64,000 bases of DNA from Morchella semilibera (taxonomy: Eukaryota; Ascomycota; Pezizomycetes; Pezizales; Morchellaceae). The stretch's first letter is position 1. Each line of letters begins with the position of its first letter. Made by a program: the position numbers and the translations under genes. The notes beneath the pieces are model-generated. The model was not told the DNA's origin, made no database searches, and saw nothing but the letters and a program-made list of their open reading frames with translations. The stretch lies in the NCBI GenBank assembly GCA_009192285.1, contig CM018608.1, positions 1,196,201-1,260,200 of the forward strand, given 5' to 3'. Below, piece by piece: positions 1-12,115 of the stretch.

Positions 1-3000
1 GGTGGTGGTGGAACGAGCTTGTTTCCATGACTCTGTGTTAGGTTAACCAAAGATTATTTTTGTTGTGAACCCTGGCAACCGAGGGAGATATCTTGCAGTC
101 ATCATCGTCTCACCTATTTCCTCATGTGGCTTACGTCATAGAGGATTAACAGCACCACTGAGATGAAGCCCAAGGAGGGGACTTTAGTTTAAATTATTAA
201 GATTCACAGATATTTCGGAAAAATTCAATCAAAGTAGGAGAAAAAGGGAAAAGTAAAAAATGGTTTATGTTTGGACATCGGGATAGCGAATAGAAAGTTT
301 CAGATGACCTTGGCAACAACGAAACCTTAATTCGACATCTTTGTTTGTTAGACACTGGGTTTTTTGGAAGAAAAAGATAGAAGGGGGGGGAAAGAATTGA
401 GAGAATCAGAGTGTTAATATTTTTAAAGGGAGAAAGGAAAACACTTTAAAAATAAAATTAGCGAGGGTGTGTTGGGGTTTTTCCCATGGTGGAGAAAGAA
501 TCTGAAGGAACGCGCAAAGAAGGGGGGGGGGCTTCCCGATGTTGTTTTTAGCGCACCCAAGAGATGATGTTGACGTGTGCTTTGTCACAGACTCGCAGCG
601 GAGCGGAAGCGACCACTCGTGTGTCGTCAGCGCAAGGATACCCGGCAGAGCCTCATCCCTTGCTTCTGCCCGACCCGGTTGCGCACTAGCCTTTGGGTTA
701 GGGTTTACACGAGATGCCAAGAGTTTGAGCGCCCGGCGCCACCACCCCGGCCTCGCGACAACATCCATCAGGCGGCGAGTCGATCCGAACACTGCATCCT
801 CAGCACCCACCACCACACCCTCTCCCCCTTCCCTCCCTCCCCAAGAGATTTGTTTGTGTCTCTGCAGTCTCCCGTTTGGTTATTTTCAGCTCACCAAAGG
901 ATTAACCACCACAACCGTGTTCTGCGACACATACTTTAGCAACACCACGAATCGCCTGTATCCGAAATGTATGTGCATCATACATGTAGTAGTAAAGTCT
1001 AATATGGGATATCTACACGTGACTACGATCGGTCCTTTTAGATGGAAGCGGGTGGCGGCAGATATAAAAAGTAAGCATCCGAATGTTGCAGTCTTGCGAC
1101 TTGCAGGACCTACATGTACCTACTCCCAGAAAAACAATAATCCCCGAATGTGATCAAAGCGCTGAGAGCGCTCATAGAACGCCAAAGAGTGGGTGCCGAC
1201 TAAATATGTTACATGGGGGGGGGTGGGAAGGGGGGGGGTGAGAGTGTGGGAGGAAGACCTATGCCATTGGGTCTAGGGGTGCTCTTGCCTGAAGTGAAGG
1301 AAGATCTTCGATGGGTACTGTTGGGAAGGGGGGGGGGGGTGGTGTGGAAGTGAGAGTGTGGTATGTAGGGTATTTAGGGCATGTAGGAAGTGTAGGGTAG
1401 AATCGGTAGGGCAGGGGTGAGTATCCATAGGGTGGGTGGTGGTATGTATATTGGGAAAATAAGATAAAGGGTGTGTGTAACAGTGTGGGTGTGGGTTAGG
1501 TAGGGTTGGATTCTTCGACGTTTTGTTTCTGGCTGTTCGATACCCTCGTGGGTGGGAAAACCCAATGTGGGGCATCCATCAAGAGGTTGCGCTATGATAG
1601 AGTGGGTATCTTTTTTTTTAGTGTGTGTGTGTGTGTGTGTGGTGCAGGACATACATACAGCGACAGATATGCAGACAAAAAAAACAGAGAATCTGGTGCA
1701 GCACACCGCACCCCCTTCTTCTGTAAATCCCTGAAGTCTGCGCTAAAAAGCATGCATGCCAAGCAAGCTGTGTGAGTTTCACCCAGACGAGCAGGATGCG
1801 GTGTGGGAGGGAAGAAGTGGGAGGGTGGCTGCTGCCTCTGTCTCTCTCCGCCCTTTCGCTCTTCCCTGCCGCCTGCAGTACTGCCGTTCTGTGCTACCAC
1901 CCTCCCCGAGCCTTTTTTTTTTTTTTTTTTCTTTTCGATACCACTCTTCTGCCAACCTCACCGCTGTGCGTCCTGTCGTTGCTGCAGTCTGCTGCTGCTG
2001 CTGCTGCTGATGCTGCTGCTGCTGCTTGTTGCTTGCTTGTTGCTTGCTTGCTTCTGCTGCTCCGCTTCCTCTCTCTCCCTCCCACTCAACTCTCTTTTTT
2101 TTCCCTCTCCTCTAACTCTCTTCTCTTCCCTCGTAACTTGAGTGTAAGTGTGTGCGTGCGTGTGTGTGTGTCTGTCTGTCTGTTGCTTGGTACTTACTAC
2201 CATCATCACCATACTATACCATACTACTATTAACTTCCCCTACCACCACCACCACTACTACTTTCTTCTACTACCACCACTACACCAGTTGTCAAGGTGG
2301 TGACTTCACTACTACCCCAACACTCTTCCACCATCCCCCCCCCTCCCCCTCCACTCCCCAATCTCTATTCATTGCTCTCCTTCTCGCCATACTACTATCC
2401 TATTACGCATAGTCGATATCGTCGCCCTTCCCTCAACTATACTATAGTCGCGTCGCGATTATCTGTAACGTCCCTTAACGCACCTGATTCTTCGAGAGAA
2501 GCCTGGTTCTGTTATTCCGTCCGAACAGGGTGAAGGACAGAAGGGAGGATCCGAGAGAGAAAGAAGAAGAAATACACGCATACGCTATAGCCCGTTGCGT
2601 TGCTCTGTGGTACGGTTGAGCCCCATCATCATCATCATCATACCCCCCCCCCCCCATCAGAATCATCTTTGCCATTTCCGCTCCCCCCATTACCATTACC
2701 ATTACCATTACCACTACTTTCATCCATCATCGTCCCATCTCTTCCCCGCAACACTCATCTCCCACTCATCATATTAGGAGTTTGGTCCTGCGTAGTCGTG
2801 GCTTCCCGTCTTTCGCCCTACATTCCCCGTGAAGCTTACAACCGCCCCTGACACTAATATTAAATAGTTCTACCCGGCCGATCTCCTCCCCCCCGTCAGA
2901 GTTGAAAGTGATCGCACCACCACCACCACCATCACTACCACCACCACCATCACCACCACCACCCGTGTATCCGGAAATAAAATTTTATTGATCAAAATTC

Positions 3001-3154
3001 TTTGTAATATACTTTCGTCAAGTATACATCTTTTACCCCCTACCCTGCATTGTTTACGACCAAACATAACGTCGCCTTCACGATAACCCCCCCGTCAACA
3101 ACTCTACCGGTTCATTACAAACATAAATTACCGCTACTCGTAAATTCGTCAAGG
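1..3154. other. Gene-free low-complexity leader upstream of SSN6
   Basis: No supportable coding region. The stretch holds G8-G12 runs (about 383, 523, 1217-1240, 1328), a (GT)n tract at about 1620-1640, a T20-like run at 1914-1930, CTG/GCT triplets at about 1984-2030, TTGC repeats to 2060, CAT triplets at 2622-2640, ATTACC repeats at 2689-2715 and CCA/CAC triplets at 2920-2965. It is probably the promoter and a long, possibly spliced, 5' UTR of SSN6. TACATGTA occurs at 981 and 1111. Confidence 0.7.
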
Positions 3155-5972
3155 ATGGCGAGCCATACCACCTCGCCTGGTCATGGGCAATCCCAGCCGC
3201 TACATCAAGCAAACGGTCACCCTCCTCAGCCGATTCAGCAGCAGCAACAACAACAGGCACGACCAACAGCATTTCAAAATCTACAACATGTGAACGAGTC
3301 AGTATGGCTTCAAATTGGTAAGCCTTCCTCGGGAAATGATCATCCTTCTTTGTGATCCTCGACTTACCCCCTACGTAGGTAGTCTGACAGAGTTGATGGG
3401 CGACTTGGACCGTGCAATGGCCGCATACGAGAACGCGCTTCGCCAAAATCCCTACTCGATCCCGGCGATGAATTCAATCTCGTGTATTCTTCGCACGAAA
3501 GAACAGTTCTCGAAAGCAGTAGAATATCTCCAGAGCATATTGAATTTGGACGGAAATAATGGCGATATCTGGGGTTCTCTAGGACATTGTTACTTGATGA
3601 TGGATGATCTCCAAAAAGCTTATTCGGCCTATCAGCAGGCCTTGTACCATCTTCGCGATCCAAAAGTAATTATATACTCGTTAATGTTGTAACTGCGCTC
3701 AAACATATTAACCCCTATTCTAGGAACCGAAACTTTGGTACGGAATTGGCATTCTATACGATCGCTATGGGTCTCTTGAACATGCTGAGGAGGCGTTTTC
3801 GCAGGTTATGCGCATGGAACCAAACTTTGAGAAGGCCAATGAAATCTATTTCAGGCTGGGTATAATTTATAAGCAACAACGTAAATATCAGCAGAGTCTT
3901 GAGGTGAGTCCGCCAACATTAAAACCCATAAATCTTGGCATACAAATGTGCTAATCTAAGACTTAGTGCTTCCGCTACATTGTCAACGACCCACCCCGCC
4001 CATTGACTGAGGAGGATATCTGGTTTCAGATTGGACATGTATATGAACAGCAGAAAGACGTTAGCCGCTCCAATTGACAAGATTGATTGCGTATTTGAGG
4101 CTGACAGTTGTCATCATAGTATAATGCCGCGAAAGACGCATACATGCGTGTCCTTGAATCTGACCCAAACCATGCCAAGGTCCTCCAGCAGCTTGGGTGG
4201 CTTCATCACCAGCAGAGCAACAACTTTGATAGCCAACAGCTTGCCATTGAGTACCTTGAGAAATCAGTTAGTGCTGGTATGTATTTTGCTAGAATTTGTT
4301 CTTCGGGTAATAAAATAGAGCTGACCATGCAAAAAAAGATAACTCGGATGCCCAAAGCTGGTACCTCCTTGGAAGATGCTACATGTCCCAACAGAAATAC
4401 CCCAAGGCGTATGAAGCTTATCAACAGGCTGTTTATCGCGATGGTCGCAACCCAACGTTCTGGTGCTCTATTGGCGTTCTATACTACCAGATCAACCAGT
4501 ACCGTGACGCCTTAGATGCGTACTCCCGGGCAATTAGGCTGAACCCCTACATATCCGAGGTTTGGTATGATTTAGGAACATTGGTACGAAACAATCTATC
4601 CCCGCCCCGGGCTGAGTGTGACTAACACGTTACTTTAGTATGAGTCGTGTAACAATCAAACAAACGATGCGCTTGATGCCTATCAACGTGCAGCTGAGCT
4701 AGACCCTAAAAACCAACATATTAAGGCTCGCCTTCAGCTATTGAGAAACGGCCAGTCTTCTGGTGTAGCACATCAAGCAACTGCACCGCCTCCACAGGAT
4801 GTGCATCCTCAGGCCTATCAGGCCGCAGGGGTTGGCGGTCCTCCAGGGCCACAATGGGGTTCACAGGCGCCTCAAGCCCCCCCACAAGCCCGTGCGCAGC
4901 AACACCCCCCCCTCCACTTCCCCAGCTTCCTCAGCACCAGCAGCAATTGCAGCAGCCCCAGCAGCAACCATATCGTCCTGTGGATCAGTCTGGCCCGCCA
5001 CCACCACCGCCACCGCCGCCACAGCGACACATGGATCATAGTCCAGACCTCATGCGGGGACGAGTTGATGACAGCAGGCACCACCTTAGAAGACCACTCT
5101 CGCCCTCACCAAAGTTTCCGAGTCACCCACCCCAGTCAGGTCCGTTCCAGCCTTCTCAGCAAAGTCAGCAACAGCAGCAGCCGCCCCCAAATCGCATTCT
5201 AAATCCCCATCATGGTTCACAAGTTATATTGCCACCTGCATCAAATGGTAATCCAATGACTCTTCCACCATATGGTGCTCACAACAGCCCTCCACCAGTG
5301 GAGGTTAAGGCCATTGTTGACGAGCACCTCCCCTCACCAAACACAGGTTATCCTCACCATTCATCTTCACAGGGTGGCATCGCTGGCGGCGCACCACCAC
5401 CGGCCTCGGCCACAATGGCAGCGGAAGCAGCGGCTCGCGAACGGGGTGAGCGGGGTAGTGAGCGGGACGAGAAAACTCTTTTCAATAAAAGACAAAGGGA
5501 TTGGGACGAGGAAGATCCGCAGCATATAAAGAAGCCGGCATCAGACGAGAACAAAGCTAGGCTGGATGATATCCATCATCATCGGCCATCACCCCGTATC
5601 CCTTCTCCACATCAACAAGAGTCTAGAAGGCGAAGTTCCTCGGAAAGACCAGAATATCATCATGGCCAACCGTCGCTTCCCTCTCAGATAAATATCCAGC
5701 GAGATCACCACCCATCAAATTCCCTCCCCCCGATTAACCACCAGCCACTTCCTCCTATGGCAGAAAACAGTTCAAGAACAGAAGCACTAAGAATGTCGGA
5801 AACTCCACGAGAGGACCGAAAGGAAATTATAGAGCCACCTGCCAGGAAGGTCGAACTAGACGAGGATTATGATAACGAGGAGATGGGTGATGCAGAAAGG
5901 GATCCTTCAGGCAAGGGACAAACCACTGAAGGTCCAAATGGTGTTACTAGTGGACCCTCAGGTGACAACTGA
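3155..5972 (+). CDS. SSN6: General transcriptional corepressor Ssn6/Cyc8 (TPR protein), frame break in last exon
   Basis: Nuclear corepressor that partners Tup1 and is recruited by DNA-binding repressors. Exons: 3155-3317, 3379-3665, 3724-3903, 3967-4059, 4120-4276, 4339-4583, 4639-5972, all GT-AG with matching phase. The start is the first ATG in frame (MASHTTSPGHG). A Q-rich leader is followed by tandem tetratricopeptide repeats over roughly residues 45-410 (for example LGHCYLMMDDLQKAYSAYQQ, WYDLGTLYES), then a long Pro/Gln/His-rich tail with an acidic end (ELDEDYDNEEMGDAERD). In the last exon the frame changes at a C8 run (4905-4912). Adding one C joins the upstream and downstream frames and gives 819 residues, the usual size for filamentous-fungal Ssn6. 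As written, the upstream frame would end at 5202. Family identity is near certain. The break is most likely a homopolymer error. Confidence 0.95.
4905..4912 (+). other. C8 homopolymer frame break in SSN6
   Basis: The frame reading ...RAQQHPP runs into a non-homologous Ser/Arg-rich frame. The other frame, from the same C run, continues as PPPPLPQLPQHQQQ and stays open for 350 codons to the natural stop. Nine Cs instead of eight restores continuity. Confidence 0.8.
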
Positions 5973-7673
5973 GACTCTTTTTTTTTTTTGGACTGAAAGG
6001 CTGCGATCTTCAAGATCAAAGTTTTGGACATGGGCTGGGGTGTTTTCGAAATTTCTCGGTATCTACGGTTTCAGGCAAGGCGGCACTTTAAGTTGCGTCT
6101 GCTTCCCCAATAATAAAAATATTTTTTTTTTGCGGTAGTTATTGGGGGGCATGCGTGGTTTATGACAAGCTCCCCCGTTATTATCGTACTTTACTGCCCT
6201 AAAATTCTTTCTTCCATTTGTTATATTTGATCCACACTTTGTGTTAGTCTACTTTGTCTTCGTGTGTTTTCTTTTTATCCTCTTTTTTCTTTCTTTTTTG
6301 GTGTTCATGTAATTTTTCGGAACTTTTTTTTTTGAGTCGAAGAACTGGTTGGATTTAGGTAGATTAGTAGTGGGCACAGCAGCAGCGAGCCTAAAAATAA
6401 CTGGGTACCGTAAAGATTGATGACGGAAATTAACGAAACCGGTAAGGGGGAGGGTATTTGAGTTTGTTCAAACTTGTTAGGAAAGCATTGAGGCGAATGG
6501 AACTCGGTATAGGAGGGTTCTTCAGAGAATGCTATCTCGTTGTTTCATTCAAATGTCCGCATGGCGCTTGGGGAGTCATTATTTCTTTATCTTTACTTTC
6601 TCAATATTCGTTTCATTTTTTGTTAACTATTACTTACTTTTGTGAGGGTGCGAGTGTGCTCTTTCCGTTGAAAGATTGGGCTGAAGCGTGTATGTACAAC
6701 TATTGAAGGGAAAAGAAAAAAAGGAATCACGATCACTTAAAAAATTAAGACCACAACACCAGAATAGTAATAAAAATAACTACTTGGATAGAAAGAGACG
6801 ACTTACTTGTTGTAATTGTTGTTGTTATTTAATTGTAACTGCTAATATTGCAACTGCTAATATTGCCACAATTTACCTATTCTGTCATGTCATTATTACT
6901 TTTGGTTGAGTTCGGTTTGTTGCGGTGGTGGTTGTAGTGGTGGTTGTGGGGGTGTTGCGGTGGTAGATGCCCAGCATAGTTAAGACAGCAGCCGCAAGCT
7001 CCGAGTTTGTTGTTCGCATGCGGTCTGGTTGCCGCAACGCCCAGGCTGCCCAGCGCCCAGAGGTTTGGCATATGGCGGAAATTCTCACCACCGCCTTGGC
7101 CACGGCGCTGTTGGGTTGTATGGATCTCTTGGTTTCTCTCGGCGCTGTGTGTGCTTCCCACACATACCAGACATGGCAAAGGGAGGAAAGGAAGGGGGGG
7201 GGGAGGGAGGAGAGTTTTTTTTTGGTCCCCATCTTCTCTTCCTCTCCCATTTTCCTCTTTGAACCCTTTTTTTTTTTTTTTTGAAAAAAAAAAAAAAAAA
7301 ACCTCTGACCATTACCTTTTCTTTTCTTTTATCTCTTCCCTTTTTGATTGTTAGGAAAGAGAAAAGGAAAAAAAAAAAAATACTTGAGGACTTACCTTCC
7401 CCCACCCCCCCCCCCCAGATCCCCCTTCCGCACTCTGGAAGGAAGGAAATGGTCCCTTGCCCCCCCATCCTCATCCCTCCCTCCCGCCCGCTGCGTTCTT
7501 GTTCCCAGGGTTGATCGGTTTCTGGAGCCTTTGATCGTAGCTCATATCGTATTGTCTGTTTCGTCCGCGCCCCCCCCCCCCCGTCGGTCGCGTTTTGCTT
7601 GTACCTAGCATAACCATATCCTACATACCCACACCCACTCACCCACTCACCACCCCATCCTGCCGCTCCCTGC
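5973..7673. other. Intergenic: SSN6 3' region and upstream region of the next gene
   Basis: No gene seen. T-rich 3' region of SSN6 to about 6400. A 15-nt direct repeat (aactgctaatattgc, second copy changed at its last position or so) lies at 6837-6866. The region 7190-7440 is an extreme homopolymer block, including T16-G-A18 at 7267-7301 and C runs at 7406 and 7570. These tracts probably flank the promoter of the gene starting at 7674. Confidence 0.6.
7267..7301. repeat. T16-G-A18 perfect inverted homopolymer (hairpin)
   Basis: Sixteen T, one G, then eighteen A: a self-complementary 35-nt palindrome about 370 bp upstream of the ATG at 7674. It could be an assembly or slippage product, or a real nucleosome-excluding element. 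Confidence 0.7.
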
Positions 7674-9008
7674 ATGACGCCTAATTCTCAGTCGCCGCCA
7701 GGACTGGCGGCCCACCCGAACCGGAGCCCTGACGTCGCTATCGACGGGCGGTCGCACGAGATCCAGAGCTCGGCTGAAGCGGCGCGATCTGAGGGATTGG
7801 TCCAGGTTCAGTCGGGACTTGGGGGTGGTGGTAGTGGTGGTGGTAGTGGGGGTAGTGGTGGGAGCTATAGTTGTGGAGCTAAGTGTGGTGGTGCTGGGAA
7901 GTGTAGTTGTGGTAGTTGTGGTGGTGGTGGTGGTGGACGAGGAAAAGGTTGTTATGTTGAAGGTTGTGGGAGAAGTGGTGGTGGGGTCGTAGCGGTGGTG
8001 CCCAACAACCTGGCCGTCACTTTCTCAGTGGACAGGACACAGGAGCAGCAGCAGCAACAATGTGTCGATGGCGGTTCAAGGTCAATGGTAGATCGTATTG
8101 CATCTCCTCCTGTTACCGCGACGCCGATACCGCCCCAGCATGGACATCAGAGGCCACGCTCAATTGAGTCTCTGGGGGGCATAGAGAATGCTGGGGTTTC
8201 TGGGGCGACAAGAGAGACATCTTCGTATGTCTGGCGCATTCTGGTAAGGCTTTCTAAAAGCGTCATGGCTTTTTTATATCCCCATATATTCCCAGCGCTA
8301 GTTGGTGGTTTGGTGGTTGGTGGTCATGGTGATCTTTCGACCGTGCCCCACGACTCCCCATCATGGGGAATCACTCTGCACTGCCTCCCTCTCAGCTAGC
8401 TAGCTAACCAGCCCATGTCATATATATATACCTCCCCTAAAACCTACATTAGCATATTGGAACAAAATAAAAAGAGGGGAGGGGGAGAAAGAATTGGGGG
8501 GGAGGAATTGATCATATGTAGTAGTATATATAGCTAACCTCACTCACCTCACCCACCCCAGGTCTACCTCGCCTTCATCAATCCATTCCTCTGCCTCGTC
8601 TGCTCCCTCTACGCCCTCCTCGCTCTCCTCGCTATACTCATCACCTACCCCCTTCGGAGTTTCTTCCTCCCCAAGACGTCACCCACATATCCTTCGACCC
8701 TATACCTACCACAATTACTGATACTACACATGCGCATGATATACCCACAGCCAACGTCGACACTACCGTCGCCCGACGACTTTGACCCCATCCGCCTGGT
8801 GCTAGTACACCTGTTTGGGCCGTTCCTGGCGGGCGTGGCGGCGGCCGCGGGGTGGGTGCTGGTCTTTGTGTGGATATATACAGAGGTGCTACTAGGGGAG
8901 AAGAACGATGGGAGGGGCGCCGAGTATCGCGCGGTCATGTTTGTGAAAAGGAAGTGGGAGGAATGGATCTTGGTTGCGCTGAAGCCAAAGAGCTTGGATG
9001 GGTATTAG
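7674..9008 (+). CDS. Gly/Cys-rich protein with two C-terminal membrane segments, unknown function
   Basis: I do not recognise the family. Two exons, 7674-8243 and 8562-9008, flank an unusually long 318-nt intron (donor GTAAGG, acceptor CCCCAG). Phase is 0 and the product is 338 residues. The N-terminal half is low complexity: a Gly/Ser run at residues 45-70, then a Cys cluster (CGAKCGGAGKCSCGSCGG) and further Cys at about 95-100, followed by a Q/P-rich stretch. The second exon encodes two hydrophobic segments, about residues 191-218 (FLCLVCSLYALLALLAILIT) and 269-300 (FLAGVAAAAGWVLVFVWIY), with a loop rich in Pro and a C-terminal basic amphipathic tail ending KPKSLDGY. The conserved-looking second exon suggests a real membrane protein. 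The exon 1 repeats could be poorly conserved. ATG 7674 is the first in the open frame. Topology and location are inferred only. Confidence 0.65.
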
Positions 9009-10088
9009 TGACTTTTAATGTTTCTTTCTCCCATTCGTTTCTGTTTTTCTGTTTTTCTTTTCTTTTTTTTCTCCTTCTTATCATTATTTTTTTTTATTTT
9101 CTTCTGAGTGATATATTTACTTTTTTCTCGTCACTACTGTTCCCTTGTGGGAAGCCCAAGGGCAGGTGAGTCCTTTGGCCATTTGGGAATATGTGTATTT
9201 TGGACATCACCTATTATTCCTTTCTTTTTTCCCCCTCTCTTCTTTTTTTTTCTTTTCTCTCTCTGGCGTTCGTTTTCATTTCTTTTCTCTTAGGTGGAAT
9301 GGACCATTGGATTGGATTGCAACATTGTCACGACCCTCGATCGATATCGATATCAGAGATACAATTGTCACAGTAGTTAGTGGCTGTATGCTCTACCTTT
9401 TTTTTTTTTTTTTTTTCCCTGCCCAACCACATCATGTATGCTCAAAACAAAAAAGCTATCTCAGTTAATTGGGAAGGGATAAACATTCAAATTGTTCCTG
9501 GTTAGTGTGAATTTTGCTAGAGTTGGTACATGTACTAAATGTGTTATGCAGGGCCAATACCTGGAGTGCATGTAGCTAGAGTAGAACCCCCCCCATCCGA
9601 TCTCTCTTGGCCGTCATCTTATCAATCGCATCACCTCACCCTATTCCTGTTTATCTCGAAATATATGTATGCAGGTTAAAATTAAGACAGATCTAACGAG
9701 GCAGACTACAAGGTAGTGGTGATGAATATGTAACACAACACAGACACAGACACTCCCTCCCTGCGCGCGATCTGAGTTCCGAGGTCTGGAACCATACGCA
9801 AACCCCTGGCCCCCCACACACTCATACTCGGGGAGGCTTGAGCGCCGCTTAGTTTTTTGGGTTTGTCATCACGTCATATGGCTTGAGGGGTTTAAAAAAA
9901 ATCTCAGTGGGTGAGTTGACAAAGCTCTTGTGTTTATAAAGGGGATAGGGTGGGTGGTGGGGGAGCATAGTCATGGCTTGTCACTCGGTGATGGTTCACG
10001 CTAGATCTTTATTTTGAGATTCTCATCCCTCGTGGCAGCAGTAGAAGGTAATAAAAAAGAAATCTAGGTAATACCCTCCATAGAGTGC
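9009..10088. other. Intergenic, convergent 3' ends
   Basis: No gene seen. T-rich tracts (9050-9110, 9400-9418) suit the 3' end of the upstream gene. TACATGTA lies at 9527, and ATCGATATCGATATC at 9341. The right part is the 3' flank of MSF1. Confidence 0.6.
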
Positions 10089-11748
10089 TTACCGGAGTTC
10101 TACACCCAGCTTCTCAACAACGGCAGTCCTCACGTCTTCTTGCAGCTTGTTGATCTCCTCGTTCGTCAGGGTTCTCTCCAGACTTCTGTAGTTGATCCTA
10201 AAGCACACACTCTTCCTACCCGTTTTAGGGTGTGTGAACTCATCCACCTACCCACCCGTCGCTCACGTAAGTCGCCAATTCATCGCTTTATCATAAGCGG
10301 GGAAGGGAGAGGGGGAAGTGCATACCAGCCTAACGTCCTCTACAAGATCTCCTGCAACCCCGCGTACGCATTCCATCATGTCGTTCTCATGGAAGCCTGC
10401 ACCAATACCTCCACCAGCAGCACTGCTGGAACTCTTGAGCCAGAATGCGATATCCTTGAAGCAAGGTGGGTATTTTGAGAATGGCACAAAGCGGTCAATC
10501 TTAGCCTCTGAGAACTGTTCCAAGAAGCGGGGGTCACGGCTCCAGAATAGTCTAATGTCGGGGATGCCAAAGAGTAGCATCGCAACACGCTCAAGACCAA
10601 CTCCAAAAGCCCAGCCTAACTTTGAGGGAACACCTAAACAACGTCAGCTAATTTCCTTTGTTGGGGTTATTTAGTGCTGTAATGCTGCATACCAGCGTTT
10701 GTGGGAAGGTGCTGCTGTACCACGCCGCACCCCAAGAGCTCTAGCCAGTCCCCCTGCCAGAACACTTCAAGTTCCCATGAAGGGCTCGTGAACGGGAAGT
10801 AGGCCTCAATCCACCTCACTCTTAATGGCTCTTCGTCACCCTTTGCCTCTCCCGCTGCGATGGCAGCCTTCTTGGCCTGCCCAAAGACTTCTACCACAAC
10901 GTTTTCCAGACTCCGCTTGAGATGTGCTGCGATAGCTTCGGCTTCCTCTACTGTATGTGAAGCCTGCAGGGGGTTCCGCTCAGGGTGTATGGTAGGATTA
11001 GGGTCCTCAATAACCATATCGTGTTTCGGAAGCTTCTCAAAGTCTGCCCAGACAGCAGCAGCTACATTCCCACCATGCTCATCCCGTGACCACATGCGCG
11101 CGCCCTCCATCTGATGGAACACCGGGTAGTGGCTTCTATCGATCGCATCGCGGCGGTAGACATCCGCTGATATGAGAAAACCGTCGCTTTCCTGCGCCCG
11201 GAAGGTGTCAGCTTGGTGAGCGCTCGTATGGGTGCGTAGCACGGTGGAAGAGTTGATATAGTAGGTGTCGGTTTTGCTTCGTCCAGGGTGTTCAAGTGGG
11301 AACCCGAGGGAGTCGAAGTTTTGATGAACAGACACAATGGGGAGAGGTCATTGTAAGGCTTGTAGGTGGTAGCGGGGAAACGGGACTCGATGAGCTTGCG
11401 GGTTATTGCAATCGGGTGCGAAGGTTGCAGGTGCAGCTTTCGAGGAAGCGCGGAGGCTATATGAGGCGGGAGATTTGTCCAACTGTCAGTGGTAAATTGT
11501 TGGTTCCCGAGCTCAATTGTAGACTCTATAGGAATGCCAGACTGTGAGTATCAGCGCATGTAACCTTTTTTTTTTATTTATATGTATATTTTGGTAACAG
11601 TAGACAGAGACGAACTTGAAGACAAATTTCTCCTCCTAGGCCATTGTCCAATCGCAGAGACTTGACGAATACGAAAAGTTGACTGTGTGCCCCCTACTCC
11701 CCCCCAAACTGAGGCCTCATACAGTATTTTTGACGAATACAACCGCAT
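10089..11748 (-). CDS. MSF1: Mitochondrial phenylalanyl-tRNA synthetase (alpha-type single chain), one frame break
   Basis: Charges mitochondrial tRNA-Phe in the matrix. Exons on the minus strand: 11748-11616, 11525-10693, 10633-10326, 10247-10089. The core matches the class II enzyme: [48 protein letters not shown] (motif 2 region), [12 protein letters not shown], and motif 3 [18 protein letters not shown], followed by the anticodon-binding FDX-type C-terminus ([20 protein letters not shown]). The N-terminus has Arg/Ser-rich residues typical of a targeting sequence. The start at 11748 and the first intron are less sure. Between YKPYNDLSP and VSVHQNFDS the frame slips by one base at CCCC (11339-11342). 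With one base added, all phases close and the protein is 477 residues. This is either an assembly error or a real loss-of-function mutation. The gene is essential for respiration, so error is likelier. Confidence 0.9.
11339..11342 (-). other. Single-base frame break in MSF1
   Basis: The upstream frame ends DLSP and would continue LCLFIKTS. The conserved downstream frame begins [10 protein letters not shown]. There is no room for an intron. One missing base in or beside the four-C run (minus strand) explains it. Confidence 0.75.
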
Positions 11749-12101
11749 CTCGAATTTTCGTTCCTGGGTCGGGGTTTGGACGGACCACCGGGACAGCACC
11801 TGGTTGGAGTTGAAGTTAGCGGCTCTGTTGCATCTACCCAACCCTAACCCTCCATTGGCATCATTGGTTGTATCATGCATAATCACCCGACACAGCGCCT
11901 GGTTTTATGGGTTGCATGTATGTACGAAACCCGAGACACAAAAACGTCCGAAACTTTATTTTCACCTCCGTTGAGCGGCTTTAAGAGGCATGCCTAGCAT
12001 TTAATCAAGGGATGCTTATATATGCGATGCAGCAGTTACATGTCTTGTAATGCACCACCTCCCTTGCGCTAGGTACTGGTGTTGAGTACTCTAATCTAGA
12101 C

Positions 12102-12115
12102 TACATGTACATGTA
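12102..12115. repeat. Overlapping double TACATGTA palindrome
   Basis: TACATGTACATGTA contains two overlapping copies of the 8-bp palindrome that recurs through the intergenic DNA of this window. It lies in the densest cluster (12.1-13.8 kb). Confidence 0.75.

Noticed and set aside
539-1153. 204-codon plus-strand open frame at the left end
   Set aside because: Low-complexity, no motif, no splice partner. It shares the region with two other equally poor frames.
7085-7675. 196-codon minus-strand open frame
   Set aside because: It runs through homopolymer tracts (Lys, Phe, Gly runs) with no domain, and overlaps the promoter of the plus-strand gene.
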